Shown in pieces: positions 55,976 through 64,000 of a stretch of 64,000 bases of DNA. Position 1 is the stretch's first letter. Every line of letters begins with the position of its first letter. The stretch covers positions 1 to 64,000 of the forward strand of contig NZ_VIKW01000010.1 of the NCBI RefSeq assembly GCF_009711975.1, given 5' to 3'. Source of the stretch: Anabaena sp. UHCC 0204 (GTDB taxonomy: Bacteria > Cyanobacteriota > Cyanobacteriia > Cyanobacteriales > Nostocaceae). Position numbers and translations under genes: made by a program. The notes under the pieces were generated by a model. The model was given only the letters and a program-made list of their open reading frames with translations. It did no database searches and was not told the DNA's origin.

Positions 55976-56389
55976 TTATTCTGTAACTTTTCCTCTAGTC
56001 AACTTAATTTGTCCACGCTTGTTTTTACTATCGAGACGTTTTCTTTGAGAACTGCGACTTGGTTTAGTTCGTTTGCGTTTTCGAGGTAAAACAGACACAC
56101 TTTTAATCAGTTCCTGAAGTCGTCTGAAAGCCTCCTCCTTATTCTGTTCTTGACTGCGGTATTCCTGCGCTTTAATCACCACAACTCCCTCAATAGTAAT
56201 GCGGTGATCTTTCAATTTCAAAAGCCTTTCCTTATAGATTTCTGGTAACGACGAAGCCCCAATATCAAAGCGCAAATGAATAGCAGTAGCCACCTTATTA
56301 ACATTTTGACCACCTGCACCCTGAGAACGAATTGCACTAATTTCAATATCGCTATCAGGAATAATTACAGTATTAGAAATTTCTATCAT
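55976..56389 (-). CDS. arfB: Alternative ribosome-rescue factor / peptidyl-tRNA hydrolase ArfB
   Basis: 137 residues. The GGQ motif is in RSQGAGGQNVNKVATAIHLRFD (Gly26-Gly27-Gln28), and a basic C-terminal tail (RKRKRTKPSRSSQRKRLDSKNKRGQIKL) fits the mRNA channel. Both are hallmarks of YaeJ/ICT1. It releases peptides from stalled, non-stop ribosomes. Confidence 0.93.
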   Translation of the reverse strand: MIEISNTVIIPDSDIEISAIRSQGAGGQNVNKVATAIHLRFDIGASSLPEIYKERLLKLKDHRITIEGVVVIKAQEYRSQEQNKEEAFRRLQELIKSVSVLPRKRKRTKPSRSSQRKRLDSKNKRGQIKLTRGKVTE

Positions 56390-56470
56390 AGTAATTTAGA
56401 TCCATAGCTCATAATATTAACATACAGCAGTTTTAACTCTTGAATTCTCTTTGCGCCTCTGCGTGAGACA

Positions 56471-57094
56471 TCAAAATTTCCATCCCCGCAAATGCTTATG
56501 AACCACCGCTAAATACCACATATAATCATCAATTTTGTAATCATCAGCAGCCTTAACAATATATTCCCGCGCTAACTCCAAATTACCCTCAACCTCATAA
56601 TATAAACCCAAATAAAGATGACTGTAGAACTTACCCTTTAAACCTGCCAACTTTCCCACATTCAAAACATCATCTTTTGAACAATTACCAGCAAAGAAAT
56701 CATATATAGATAGCATAATTTTCCGAGGATCATTTTTCACAAGTAATAGAGAATTACGAGCTTCTGTCACACCTGACAATCTCGCTATACAAAGATATCT
56801 CCATACCGTTTCCTCCACATCTTGAGCATTAACAGTCAAATCAATCTCAAACTGTTTTGCACCCTCAGCAAATCGTTCAGCATAATAATAAGATAAACCC
56901 CGTTGCCAAAGATAAGGAGTAATTTGAACATCTAACCTTTCAGCAGTATCAAAATCTTGAATTGATTCCTCAATTTTTGCCAACTTAAAATAAACCATGC
57001 CTCGACGAATATAAGCACTAGCATTATTTGGCTGCTTACTAATAGAATTGTTCCATTGCTGGAGTTGATTTTCTAGAGAATTGGTAAAAAACAT
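56471..57094 (-). CDS. TPR-repeat protein
   Basis: 207 residues. TPR units are visible: ASAYIRRGMVYFKLAKIEESIQDFDTAERLD (about 25-55), PYLWQRGLSYYYAERFAEGAKQFEID (about 59-85), and KFYSHLYLGLYYEVEGNLELAREYIVKA near the end. Soluble, cytosolic, likely a protein-interaction scaffold. No specific role can be assigned. Confidence 0.8.
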   Translation of the reverse strand: MFFTNSLENQLQQWNNSISKQPNNASAYIRRGMVYFKLAKIEESIQDFDTAERLDVQITPYLWQRGLSYYYAERFAEGAKQFEIDLTVNAQDVEETVWRYLCIARLSGVTEARNSLLLVKNDPRKIMLSIYDFFAGNCSKDDVLNVGKLAGLKGKFYSHLYLGLYYEVEGNLELAREYIVKAADDYKIDDYMWYLAVVHKHLRGWKF

Positions 57095-57228
57095 ATTGGT
57101 AATTGGTGATTGGTAGAAGGCTTAATTAATCTACTTTTTTAATTTTTAATTTTTAACTCCACCCTGCGGTACTAGCTTATAATTACCAATGGGCTGATGC
57201 TCTGTACTCGTAAATTAAAGGGGAATAG

Positions 57229-58764
57229 ATGACAATTAAGCGGTTGCTGTTACTGGGGCTAACATTGTTAGCGATCATGTTGTCAGGGTTATCTTTATTG
57301 AATAGCTGGCAAAAACCTCAATTCCAAAGTCGTCTAGAATTATATCAGACTAATATTATCTTACAAGCCCAAGCATGGCAGCCAGAAGATAGCAGCGACA
57401 AAAATATTCAAACAATTCAAGAATCTATTCTGGGTGCAAATCCTCAGATGAGCGCGACGAAGCAATATAAAGAAGCGAGTGAATCTGTCCAAACCAGTTT
57501 AGAGACAACTAAGAAAAAATTAGTAAAACTGCAATCGTCAGCACCTACTCCTGCGTTATCTCTCTCTGTAGAGGAAAAAAGTTTACAAAAATCTATCCAG
57601 CAACAACAAAAATTGTTAGCAGAATTAGATTTGCGTCTAGGAATTTTGCAAACACAGCAACAGGAAATAGACAATGCTATTAAAACTTGGAGTCAATTAC
57701 AACAATACTCAAATATCAACCCCAAATATCAAGAAACCGCTGAAGTATTAAGTGGAATGTGGAGTAAACCCCCGCGTCTATTCCCCAAAGCTGAACAACT
57801 AATTCAACAAAACTTAGATAGTTGGTTTCGTTCAACGGTGTTAGAGAAATTATATCAACTCCAACAACGTCAAGAAGCTTTATCATCTCTAAAAATTGCC
57901 CAACAAGAAGCAGCAACTCAAGCATTATTAAAATTAGCTATAATTGCTACTATCCCCACCTTAACAGCCTTGCTAGGTACAATTATACTGATTTTCTTAT
58001 TGCTTCAAAGGTTATTTAAAGGTCGAGAATCACTATTAGCAAGAAATGGCGATTTAGTTTGGTCAACTCCTTGGAATTGGGAAATAATTATCCAGGTTTT
58101 CGTCCTTGGCTTTTTCTTAATGGGACAATTATTTATCCCCGAATTATTATCTATTTTGCCGATTCCGCGGGGGACAGGTAATGCCAGAATTGAGGCTTTT
58201 GTCGTTTTAGTTAGTTATCTGTTAGTGGCTTTTGGTTCTTTGTCAGTTCTGTACTTTTCCATTAGACGGTTTTTCCCCCTTCCTGAAAACTGGTTTCGCT
58301 GCAAATTATTCAGTAATTGGTTTTTTTGGGGACTGGGTGGCTATTGTGCAGCTTTACCTATTGTGGTGATAGTATCCTTAATTAATCAAAAATTATGGCA
58401 AGGACAAGGTGGCAGTAATCCACTATTGCAAATGGCACTAGAAAGCCGGGATAATACGGCATTGGGGATATTTTTCTTTACCGCAGCCGTAGCCGCACCA
58501 TTTTTTGAAGAATTCCTATTTAGGGGCTTTTTATTACCATCCCTGACTCGTTATACATCCGTTTGGGGAGCAATTTTCGCCAGTAGTTTGTTATTTGCGG
58601 CTGCTCACCTCAGTTTAGCCGAAATACTCCCTTTGACAGCATTGGGAATGGTATTAGGAGTAGTTTACACGCGATCGCGCAATTTACTCGCCCCCATGCT
58701 TCTCCACAGTCTTTGGAATAGTGGCACATTAATCAGTTTGTTTCTTTTAGGTAGTAATAATTAG
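57229..58764 (+). CDS. CPBP-family intramembrane glutamic endopeptidase
   Basis: 511 residues. N-terminal membrane helix (about 4-24), an extracytoplasmic coiled coil (about 45-220), then several helices and the CPBP/Abi core: PFFEEFLFRGFLLPSL (EExxxR, near 427), LLFAAAHLSL (FxxxH, near 456) and PMLLHSLWNSG (HxxxN). The family includes Rce1-like proteases; in cyanobacteria the substrate is unknown. A perfect palindrome with a T-run follows the gene. Confidence 0.88.
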   Translation: MTIKRLLLLGLTLLAIMLSGLSLLNSWQKPQFQSRLELYQTNIILQAQAWQPEDSSDKNIQTIQESILGANPQMSATKQYKEASESVQTSLETTKKKLVKLQSSAPTPALSLSVEEKSLQKSIQQQQKLLAELDLRLGILQTQQQEIDNAIKTWSQLQQYSNINPKYQETAEVLSGMWSKPPRLFPKAEQLIQQNLDSWFRSTVLEKLYQLQQRQEALSSLKIAQQEAATQALLKLAIIATIPTLTALLGTIILIFLLLQRLFKGRESLLARNGDLVWSTPWNWEIIIQVFVLGFFLMGQLFIPELLSILPIPRGTGNARIEAFVVLVSYLLVAFGSLSVLYFSIRRFFPLPENWFRCKLFSNWFFWGLGGYCAALPIVVIVSLINQKLWQGQGGSNPLLQMALESRDNTALGIFFFTAAVAAPFFEEFLFRGFLLPSLTRYTSVWGAIFASSLLFAAAHLSLAEILPLTALGMVLGVVYTRSRNLLAPMLLHSLWNSGTLISLFLLGSNN

Positions 58765-58781
58765 GGCGTTTATTCCTAGTT

Positions 58782-58809
58782 GTAGAGACGTTCCATGGAA
58801 CGTCTCTAC
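58782..58809 (+). terminator. Perfect 28-bp palindrome with T-run
   Basis: GTAGAGACGTTCCA is followed directly by its reverse complement (TGGAACGTCTCTAC), then GATCTTTTTT. It lies 18 bp after the CPBP stop and fits an intrinsic terminator. The GTAGAGACG type of sequence is also a dispersed repeat in this group. Confidence 0.75.
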
Positions 58810-58814
58810 GATCT

Positions 58815-59218
58815 TTTTTGGAAATGTCTATTAAATGCTAGACAAAAATAGGCTTATAACTATCTAGTTATAGGTTAAATTATCTTGAAATAACTTTTAA
58901 AAAAATCCTCCGGATATCTCCAAAATAGATATGTAGAAAAATCTATATTGTTATATCTTTGTTTGCCATTTTCAGAATTATTCATACCTTGAAAATTGCA
59001 AATATGCTACACAATATTTTCTGCCAATTTGGCTACATTTTATCTAAAAATTTGATATTTTTACGCTCATTCTTGAGGAGCATTTCATCATTATCTAAAT
59101 CATAGCTAGTCAAAGCCCAGTGATGTTTGATAGCACAGCTTGATGTCAAACATGGTTTGATCTGTATTTTCCTATTCCTTAAATTTTATAATTCATCTAT
59201 CAAGGAGCATAACTAAAT
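58815..59218. other. AT-rich 400-bp leader before the TM2 gene
   Basis: No gene is seen. It holds AT-rich DNA with several short inverted stretches. AAGGAGCATAA just before 59219 gives a strong ribosome-binding site for the TM2 gene. Confidence 0.5.
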
Positions 59219-59494
59219 ATGAGTAATCTCAACCCCTCTCATACTACCAAACAACTATTAGCCGGCTATGCTGGAATTATCTTTGGTGGATTTGGACTGC
59301 ATAAGTTTATTTTGGGTTATCCATCCGAAGGTTTTATTATGTTAGTAATTTCTGTAGTTGGTGGCTCTTTCACCTACGGTTTTGCATTAATAGTTATGCA
59401 ACTCATCGGTTTAATTGAAGCCATGATTTATTTAAATAAACCCCATGAAGAATTCGTTAATACCTATTTTGTTAATAAACAAGGTTGGTTTTAA
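59219..59494 (+). CDS. TM2-domain membrane protein
   Basis: 91 residues. Two helices around a short turn: LLAGYAGIIFGGFGLHKFILGYPSEGFIMLV and FALIVMQLIGLIEAMIYL match the TM2 domain (GxxGxHxFYLG...GliD/E). Function unknown; TM2 proteins occur widely in bacteria. AAGGAG lies 7 bases before the ATG. A second small membrane protein follows after 10 bp. Confidence 0.8.
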   Translation: MSNLNPSHTTKQLLAGYAGIIFGGFGLHKFILGYPSEGFIMLVISVVGGSFTYGFALIVMQLIGLIEAMIYLNKPHEEFVNTYFVNKQGWF

Positions 59495-59504
59495 AAGATT
59501 TGAT

Positions 59505-59675
59505 ATGCAAATTTTCAAGCAAAAACAGATACACTGGCTCATTTTGGTGATGATGAGTATGGGATATTTTAGTGTTGTATCAAATTGGGAAATAACTTTT
59601 TTTTACAAAAGCCTAATTTTGATGTTGCCTATACAATTAACTGCTATAATTTACACTACGAGAATAAAATTATAA
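59505..59675 (+). CDS. Small 56-residue membrane protein
   Basis: Starts MQIFKQKQIHWLILVMMSMG; two hydrophobic stretches (about 10-24 and 33-48) and a basic end (TTRIKL). The longer frame beginning at 59445 overlaps the TM2 gene and is unlikely. No family recognised; possibly co-transcribed with TM2. Confidence 0.45.
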   Translation: MQIFKQKQIHWLILVMMSMGYFSVVSNWEITFFYKSLILMLPIQLTAIIYTTRIKL

Positions 59676-59934
59676 TTCTTGTGGTAGCGATGATTTGAAT
59701 GTCAACTATTTTTGGTTTGTTGGGTTATGGCTTCGCCACACTTCGTGAACGTTCCTTAACCCAAGCTACGTGATTTCATTGTTTTGAGCTTAACTGACAA
59801 GTATTGAGACGTGAGGGATCTCAAGAAACTTAATATTCTTTCACTTGGTCAAAGTTGCAGATTTCGCCTAACCTCAAAGTAGAGACGCTGATTGTCAAGC
59901 CTCTAAATAACAAAAGCAAATCTCAAAACTGACC

Positions 59935-62352
59935 ATGCAACTGATCCCAAAAACTGAAATAGTCCCAGAATCCGCCCTTCCCCAAACAGTATTGAACTTA
60001 GAGAAAATTATTTTAGATGTTGGGGGGATGAAGTGTGCAGGGTGTGTAAAAGCAGTAGAAAAACAACTAACTCAGCATCCAGGAGTTAAAAGTGTTTGTG
60101 TCAACCTAGCAACAGAAGTTGCTGTAGTAGAGACAGAAATTGGTACTGTAGATGCAAATGCACTAGCACAGGGATTAACAGCCACAGGATTTCCTAGCCA
60201 ATTGCGGACTGCTAAACGTGTGGGTGAGCAATCTGCAAACTCTAATCTCGAAGCCAGACATCGCCAAGAAATGGAGGCGACAATTAGACAGTTGCTAATT
60301 GCTAGTTTACTACTGGTACTATCAGGAATTGGACATTTTGGTAATATTGGTAGCTCCATTTTCCCGATTTTAAATGACATCTGGTTTCATTGTGGACTAG
60401 CAACGATCGCTATCATCATTCCCGGTAGACCAATTCTAGTAGAAGGTTGGCAAGGTTGGCGACGAGGTGCGCCAAATATGAATACTCTCATCGGCTTGGG
60501 AACACTCACAGCTTATACTGCAAGTTTGGTGGCGCTATTGTTTCCCCAAATGGGTTGGGAGTGCTTTTTTGATGAACCTGTGATGATGTTGGGTTTTATT
60601 CTTTTGGGTAGAACTTTAGAAAAACAGGCTAGAGGACGCGCAGCCACAGCATTTCGGCAATTGTTAGCCCTTGCACCCCAAACAGCCAGATTGATTATTA
60701 ACCCAGAATCGGAAAAATTAATCGCTGGCGCAAATATTATGGAAATTCCCGCGGAACAAGTGCGCGTGGGTGAATGGTTGCAGGTGCTACCAGGGGATAA
60801 AGTGCCGGTGGATGGGGAAATTCGCTTTGGCCAAACTACCATAGATGAATCTATGCTGACTGGGGAAGCAGTCCCTGTGTTGAAGCAACTAGGAGATCCT
60901 GTCATCGGTGGGACTTTGAACCAATCAGGAGCGATCGCTATTCAAGCTACTCGCACTGGTGATGATACAACTCTAGCTCAAATCGTGGCTTTGGTAGAAG
61001 CTGCCCAAACTCGTAAAGCCCCAGTTCAAAAATTAGCTGATACGGTAGCTGGTTATTTTACCTACGGTGTCTTAACAGCCGCTGCTTTAACATTTGCATT
61101 TTGGTATTTGTTGGGAACTCACCTCTGGCCAGAAGTTACTATGTCCGGTGGGATGGAAATGGCTCACAATATGGGACATAATCCCCAACATTTATTACCT
61201 CACAGTCAATATTCCTCCTTTTTAATTAGTTTAAAATTAGCGATCGCTGTCATGGTAGTTGCTTGTCCCTGTGCTTTAGGATTAGCTACCCCTACCGCTA
61301 TCTTGGTGGGGACGGGTATGGGTGCAGAAAAGGGACTATTAATCAAAGGTGGTGATGTTTTAGAAAAAGTCCACAAACTAGATACTGTAGTTTTTGATAA
61401 AACCGGCACTCTCACCACAGGTAAACCCACGGTAACTGATTGTGTAGTTGTAGCAGAATCAGCTTTACCATTATCCTTAATCCAACTAGCCGCAGCAGTG
61501 GAAAGTGGTACTTATCATCCCCTGGCTACAGCTATTCAACAGGAAGCCAAACGACAAGAGTTAACTATTCCCCATGCTGTAGACTTCCACACAGAACCAG
61601 GAATGGGTGTATCTGCTGTCGTCACCGGCAAAAATGTCCTGCTAGGTAATTGGGAATGGTTAAATTATCACCAAATTAAGATTAGTGAAACCGCAGAACA
61701 ACAGGGACAACAATTAGCCACAGCCGGAAAAACAGTGATTGGTGTGGCTGTAGATGGAACTTTAACCGGATTAATTGCCGTTAGTGATACCCTCAGACCA
61801 GATGCTAAAACCGCAGTAGACAAACTCCGACAAATGGGTTTGCGGGTGATGATCCTCAGTGGTGATAGATTAGAAGCAGTCAAAGCGATCGCCCAACAAC
61901 TCGGTATAGATAACGCCGATATCATGGCTGGTATCCCCCCATCCCAAAAAGCTACTACCATTCAATCTCTTCAGTCTGGGACAGCCAAATCAATCGTAGC
62001 TATGGTAGGAGATGGCATTAATGATGCCCCAGCCCTATCCCAAGCAGATGTAGGCATAGCTTTACACTCTGGTACAGATGTAGCAATAGAAACTGCGGAA
62101 ATTATCTTGATGCGAAATTCTATTACTGATGTTGTAAAATCTATTCAGCTAAGTCGCGCTACTTTCAATACTATCCGCCAAAATTTATTTTGGGCTTTTG
62201 CCTATAATACGATAGGTATTCCTCTAGCGGCTGGTGTATTATTACCTAGCTGGGGTTTTGTCCTCAGTCCCTCCAGCGCCGCAGCATTAATGGCTTTTAG
62301 CTCTGTTAGTGTTGTGACTAACTCAATTTTATTAAGGAGGTTTTTCCTATAG
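59935..62352 (+). CDS. Copper-translocating P1B-type ATPase (CtaA/PacS type)
   Basis: 805 residues. N-terminal heavy-metal-associated domain with GGMKCAGCVKAV (about 31-42), A-domain TIDESMLTGEAVPV, the copper CPC motif VVACPCALGLATP (near 443), phosphorylation site VFDKTGTLTTGKP (near 488) and VAMVGDGINDAPALSQADVGIAL. An unusual Met/His-rich loop (GGMEMAHNMGHNPQHLLPH, about 404-422) lies just before the CPC helix and may bind Cu(I). Cyanobacteria use two such pumps to feed plastocyanin; which of the two this is cannot be decided. Confidence 0.92.
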   Translation: MQLIPKTEIVPESALPQTVLNLEKIILDVGGMKCAGCVKAVEKQLTQHPGVKSVCVNLATEVAVVETEIGTVDANALAQGLTATGFPSQLRTAKRVGEQSANSNLEARHRQEMEATIRQLLIASLLLVLSGIGHFGNIGSSIFPILNDIWFHCGLATIAIIIPGRPILVEGWQGWRRGAPNMNTLIGLGTLTAYTASLVALLFPQMGWECFFDEPVMMLGFILLGRTLEKQARGRAATAFRQLLALAPQTARLIINPESEKLIAGANIMEIPAEQVRVGEWLQVLPGDKVPVDGEIRFGQTTIDESMLTGEAVPVLKQLGDPVIGGTLNQSGAIAIQATRTGDDTTLAQIVALVEAAQTRKAPVQKLADTVAGYFTYGVLTAAALTFAFWYLLGTHLWPEVTMSGGMEMAHNMGHNPQHLLPHSQYSSFLISLKLAIAVMVVACPCALGLATPTAILVGTGMGAEKGLLIKGGDVLEKVHKLDTVVFDKTGTLTTGKPTVTDCVVVAESALPLSLIQLAAAVESGTYHPLATAIQQEAKRQELTIPHAVDFHTEPGMGVSAVVTGKNVLLGNWEWLNYHQIKISETAEQQGQQLATAGKTVIGVAVDGTLTGLIAVSDTLRPDAKTAVDKLRQMGLRVMILSGDRLEAVKAIAQQLGIDNADIMAGIPPSQKATTIQSLQSGTAKSIVAMVGDGINDAPALSQADVGIALHSGTDVAIETAEIILMRNSITDVVKSIQLSRATFNTIRQNLFWAFAYNTIGIPLAAGVLLPSWGFVLSPSSAAALMAFSSVSVVTNSILLRRFFL

Positions 62353-62419
62353 TGAATTGTTTTTCTTGTCTGTTGTAACTAGTAGTAATTGCCGAAAAAT
62401 ATACTCAACTAATATATGT

Positions 62420-62667
62420 CAGTAACTCAGGGCTAAAGCCACTGAGCTTGTAAGAGTAATCAAGCAAGCTATACTGACCAGACCACCCTGAGCGTAGTCT
62501 TATGGTAGCCGTTATTTGAGTCAAGACACCGGAGAATGCGACGCTAGTTTTCCGCTCTGTCGTTTGTAATTAAACAGTTTTAAAGTCACTGAAACAGTGT
62601 TACAAGCGCAACAAGCTCAGATAACAAGGTCGAAGCGAACATTACCTGAGAAATCAGAGAGGCAGAA
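62420..62667 (+). ncRNA. Putative omega-RNA upstream of iscB
   Basis: IscB proteins use a ~200-300-nt omega-RNA encoded just upstream of the ORF, overlapping the element's left end (established). Here ~220 nt of non-coding, well-structured sequence lies between the left-end hairpin and the iscB ATG. The guide would be the ~16-20 nt just 5' of the element end (about 62400-62425). Exact ends are inferred. Confidence 0.6.
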
Positions 62668-64000
62668 ATGTCAAATTACGCATTAGTGATGGACACAAAT
62701 AAACAACCTTTAAGCCCTTGTCACCCCTCGGTAGCAAGGAAATTATTGGATTCTGGAAAAGCTGCTTTATTTAGGATATACCCCTTTACTATCATCTTAA
62801 ACAAGTCATGCTCAGATGTTGTTAACCAAGCGATAGAACTCAAAATAGACCCTGGTTCAAAAACTACGGGCATAGCATTGGTTCAGGGAGAGAAAATCAT
62901 TTTTGGTGCAGAACTTTCTAATCGAGGAAGTGCAATTAAAGCGTCCCTAGAATCCCGTCGTTCACTTCGCAGGGGGAGACGAAACCGCCATACTCGCTAT
63001 CGTCAAGCCAGATTTTTGAATAGAACCCGGACAAAAAATTGGTTAGCTCCAAGTTTGCAGCATCGTGTTGAGACTACCTTAACTTGGGTCAACAAACTCA
63101 TTAAGTTTGCTCCGCTCACCAGGATATCTCAAGAGCTTGTCAGATTTGATCTGCAACAAATAGACAATCCAGAAATATCAGGTATTGAATATCAGCAAGG
63201 CACTTTGTCCGGGTACGAAGTCCGTGAGTATCTACTAGAAAAATGGCAGAGAAAATGTGCTTACTGTGGGATTGAGAATGTCCCCTTGCAAGTTGAGCAT
63301 ATTCACCCCAAAGCCAGAGGTGGCACTAATCGGATTTCTAATCTTTGTCTTGCTTGTGAGAAGTGTAATATCAAAAAAGGTACTCAGGATATTGAGAAAT
63401 TCCTGGCTAAGAAACCGGATATTCTCAAATGTATTCTGGCACAAGCAAAACGACCTTTAAAAGATGCGGCGGCTGTGAACTCTACCCGTTGGGCATTGTT
63501 TAGCCGACTCCAAGAAACTGGTTTACCTGTTTCCACTGGTTCTGGTGGTCAAACTAAGTTCAATAGAACTAGATTAAAGTTTCCTAAAACTCATTGGCTA
63601 GATGCCGCTTGTGTTGGGCAAATTGGAGAATTGGAAATTTTAATAAACAAGCCTTTGCTAATCAAAGCAACAGGGCATGGAACTCGTCAAATGTGTCGAA
63701 CTGACAAGTTTGGTTTTCCATCTCGATATGTACCTAGAATTAAATTTGTTAAAGGTTTTCAGACAGGTGATATTGTGGAAGCAATTGTTACTACTGGCAA
63801 GAAAATCGGTAAATATATTGGTCGTGTTGCAGTTAGAGGAACAGGTTCTTTCAATATTTCTGCATCAAAATTAGTTCAGGGTATTAGTTATAAATACTGC
63901 AAAATCATTCACCGCAAAGATGGCTATGATTACGCATTTTAAGATTGACGGGGATTAAAATCCCTTGAGTCGCTTCCCTCTCAGCCCTAAAGGGACTGAG
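62426..64000 (+). mobile_element. IscB element with matching terminal hairpins
   Basis: A 21-nt hairpin at 62426-62446 (CTCAG-GGC-TAAA-GCC-A-CTGAG) and one at 63980-64000 (CTCAG-CCC-TAAA-GGG-A-CTGAG) bracket the omega-RNA region and iscB. They share loop, bulged A and outer stem but swap inner base pairs in a compensating way. This is the layout of IS200/IS605-like, tnpA-less elements. The right end may extend slightly beyond the window. Confidence 0.75.
62668..63942 (+). CDS. iscB: RNA-guided endonuclease IscB
   Basis: 424 residues, the usual IscB size. The N-terminal PLMP-like domain ends near 50. RuvC-I is ELKIDPGSKTTGIAL (Asp61). An Arg-rich bridge helix is ESRRSLRRGRRNRHTRYRQ (95-113). 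RuvC-II is RISQELVRFD (Glu156). The HNH is CAYCGIENVPLQVEHIHPKARGG...NLCLACEKCN (197-234), with the two CxxC pairs and His211. RuvC-III is THWLDAACVG (His309, Asp312). The C-terminal part (about 325-424) fits the TAM-interacting domain. All catalytic residues are present, so it is likely an active RNA-guided nickase pair. GAGGCAG precedes the ATG. Confidence 0.93.
   Translation: MSNYALVMDTNKQPLSPCHPSVARKLLDSGKAALFRIYPFTIILNKSCSDVVNQAIELKIDPGSKTTGIALVQGEKIIFGAELSNRGSAIKASLESRRSLRRGRRNRHTRYRQARFLNRTRTKNWLAPSLQHRVETTLTWVNKLIKFAPLTRISQELVRFDLQQIDNPEISGIEYQQGTLSGYEVREYLLEKWQRKCAYCGIENVPLQVEHIHPKARGGTNRISNLCLACEKCNIKKGTQDIEKFLAKKPDILKCILAQAKRPLKDAAAVNSTRWALFSRLQETGLPVSTGSGGQTKFNRTRLKFPKTHWLDAACVGQIGELEILINKPLLIKATGHGTRQMCRTDKFGFPSRYVPRIKFVKGFQTGDIVEAIVTTGKKIGKYIGRVAVRGTGSFNISASKLVQGISYKYCKIIHRKDGYDYAF

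Overview
The window looks like the chromosome of a filamentous, probably heterocyst-forming cyanobacterium (Nostocales type). Four things point there: many HIP1 octamers (GCGATCGC); the photosystem II gene psbZ; several cyanobacteria-restricted families (fused DHH-CBS-nucleotidyltransferase, PDZ/radical-SAM family, SLH-DUF3370 protein, YbjN protein, multi-PAS sensors); and intergenic DNA filled with the decamer and heptamer tandem repeats usual in that group. Gene identities are by recognition of motifs and family resemblance; no database search was run.

Layout. (1) 1-8.2 kb is accessory and partly decayed. It holds a DUF4157 (HELTH) protein of the type linked to contractile injection systems, cut by the window edge and split in two by a frame-shifting junction near 2460. 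Its C-terminal part looks phosphoribosyltransferase-like and lies tail-to-tail with a nucleoside-hydrolase gene. A YbjN-domain protein and gene fragments follow. (2) 8.2-23.8 kb is mostly housekeeping: an ammonium transporter with an upstream NtcA-type site, an SGNH hydrolase, ispH, a ProA-like protein lacking the usual catalytic cysteine, tRNA-Gly(GCC), ribH, psbZ, a tnpB remnant, a tRNA-adding enzyme, uppP, a radical-SAM-like protein and a GHL10 glycosidase-like protein. (3) 23.8-34.2 kb is a signalling block: an 8-PAS/GAF histidine kinase, a REC-EAL regulator, a ManC-type cupin and a Cache-HAMP-PAS-GGDEF protein, so both synthesis and breakdown of cyclic di-GMP are encoded together. (4) 34.2-37.6 kb holds a HEAT-repeat protein, an acetyltransferase, small membrane proteins and an AmpG-like permease.

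(5) 37.6-51.5 kb is a defence island. It carries DNA phosphorothioation genes dndB, dndC, dndD, dndE and phosphorothioation-associated protein 4. No DndF/G/H restriction genes are visible, but there is an HNH nuclease whose N-terminal half resembles sulfur-binding domains, a second HNH gene with a small partner inserted between dndD and dndE, and a second SMC-like ATPase overlapping a 57-residue partner. Two Uma2 genes and an SLH protein lie between. (6) 51.9-56 kb holds uvrB and, directly after it, a three-gene cassette (GHKL ATPase, STAS-like DUF4325, PIN-like nuclease). The last 40 bp of uvrB is repeated beyond the cassette, with only synonymous differences, which is the footprint of an element inserted at the 3' end of uvrB. 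This cassette is my best candidate for an undescribed mobile defence-like system. (7) 56-62.4 kb holds arfB, a TPR protein, a CPBP protease, a TM2 protein and a copper P-type ATPase. (8) 62.4-64 kb is a complete IscB element: terminal hairpins at both ends, an upstream omega-RNA region and an IscB nuclease with RuvC and HNH residues intact.
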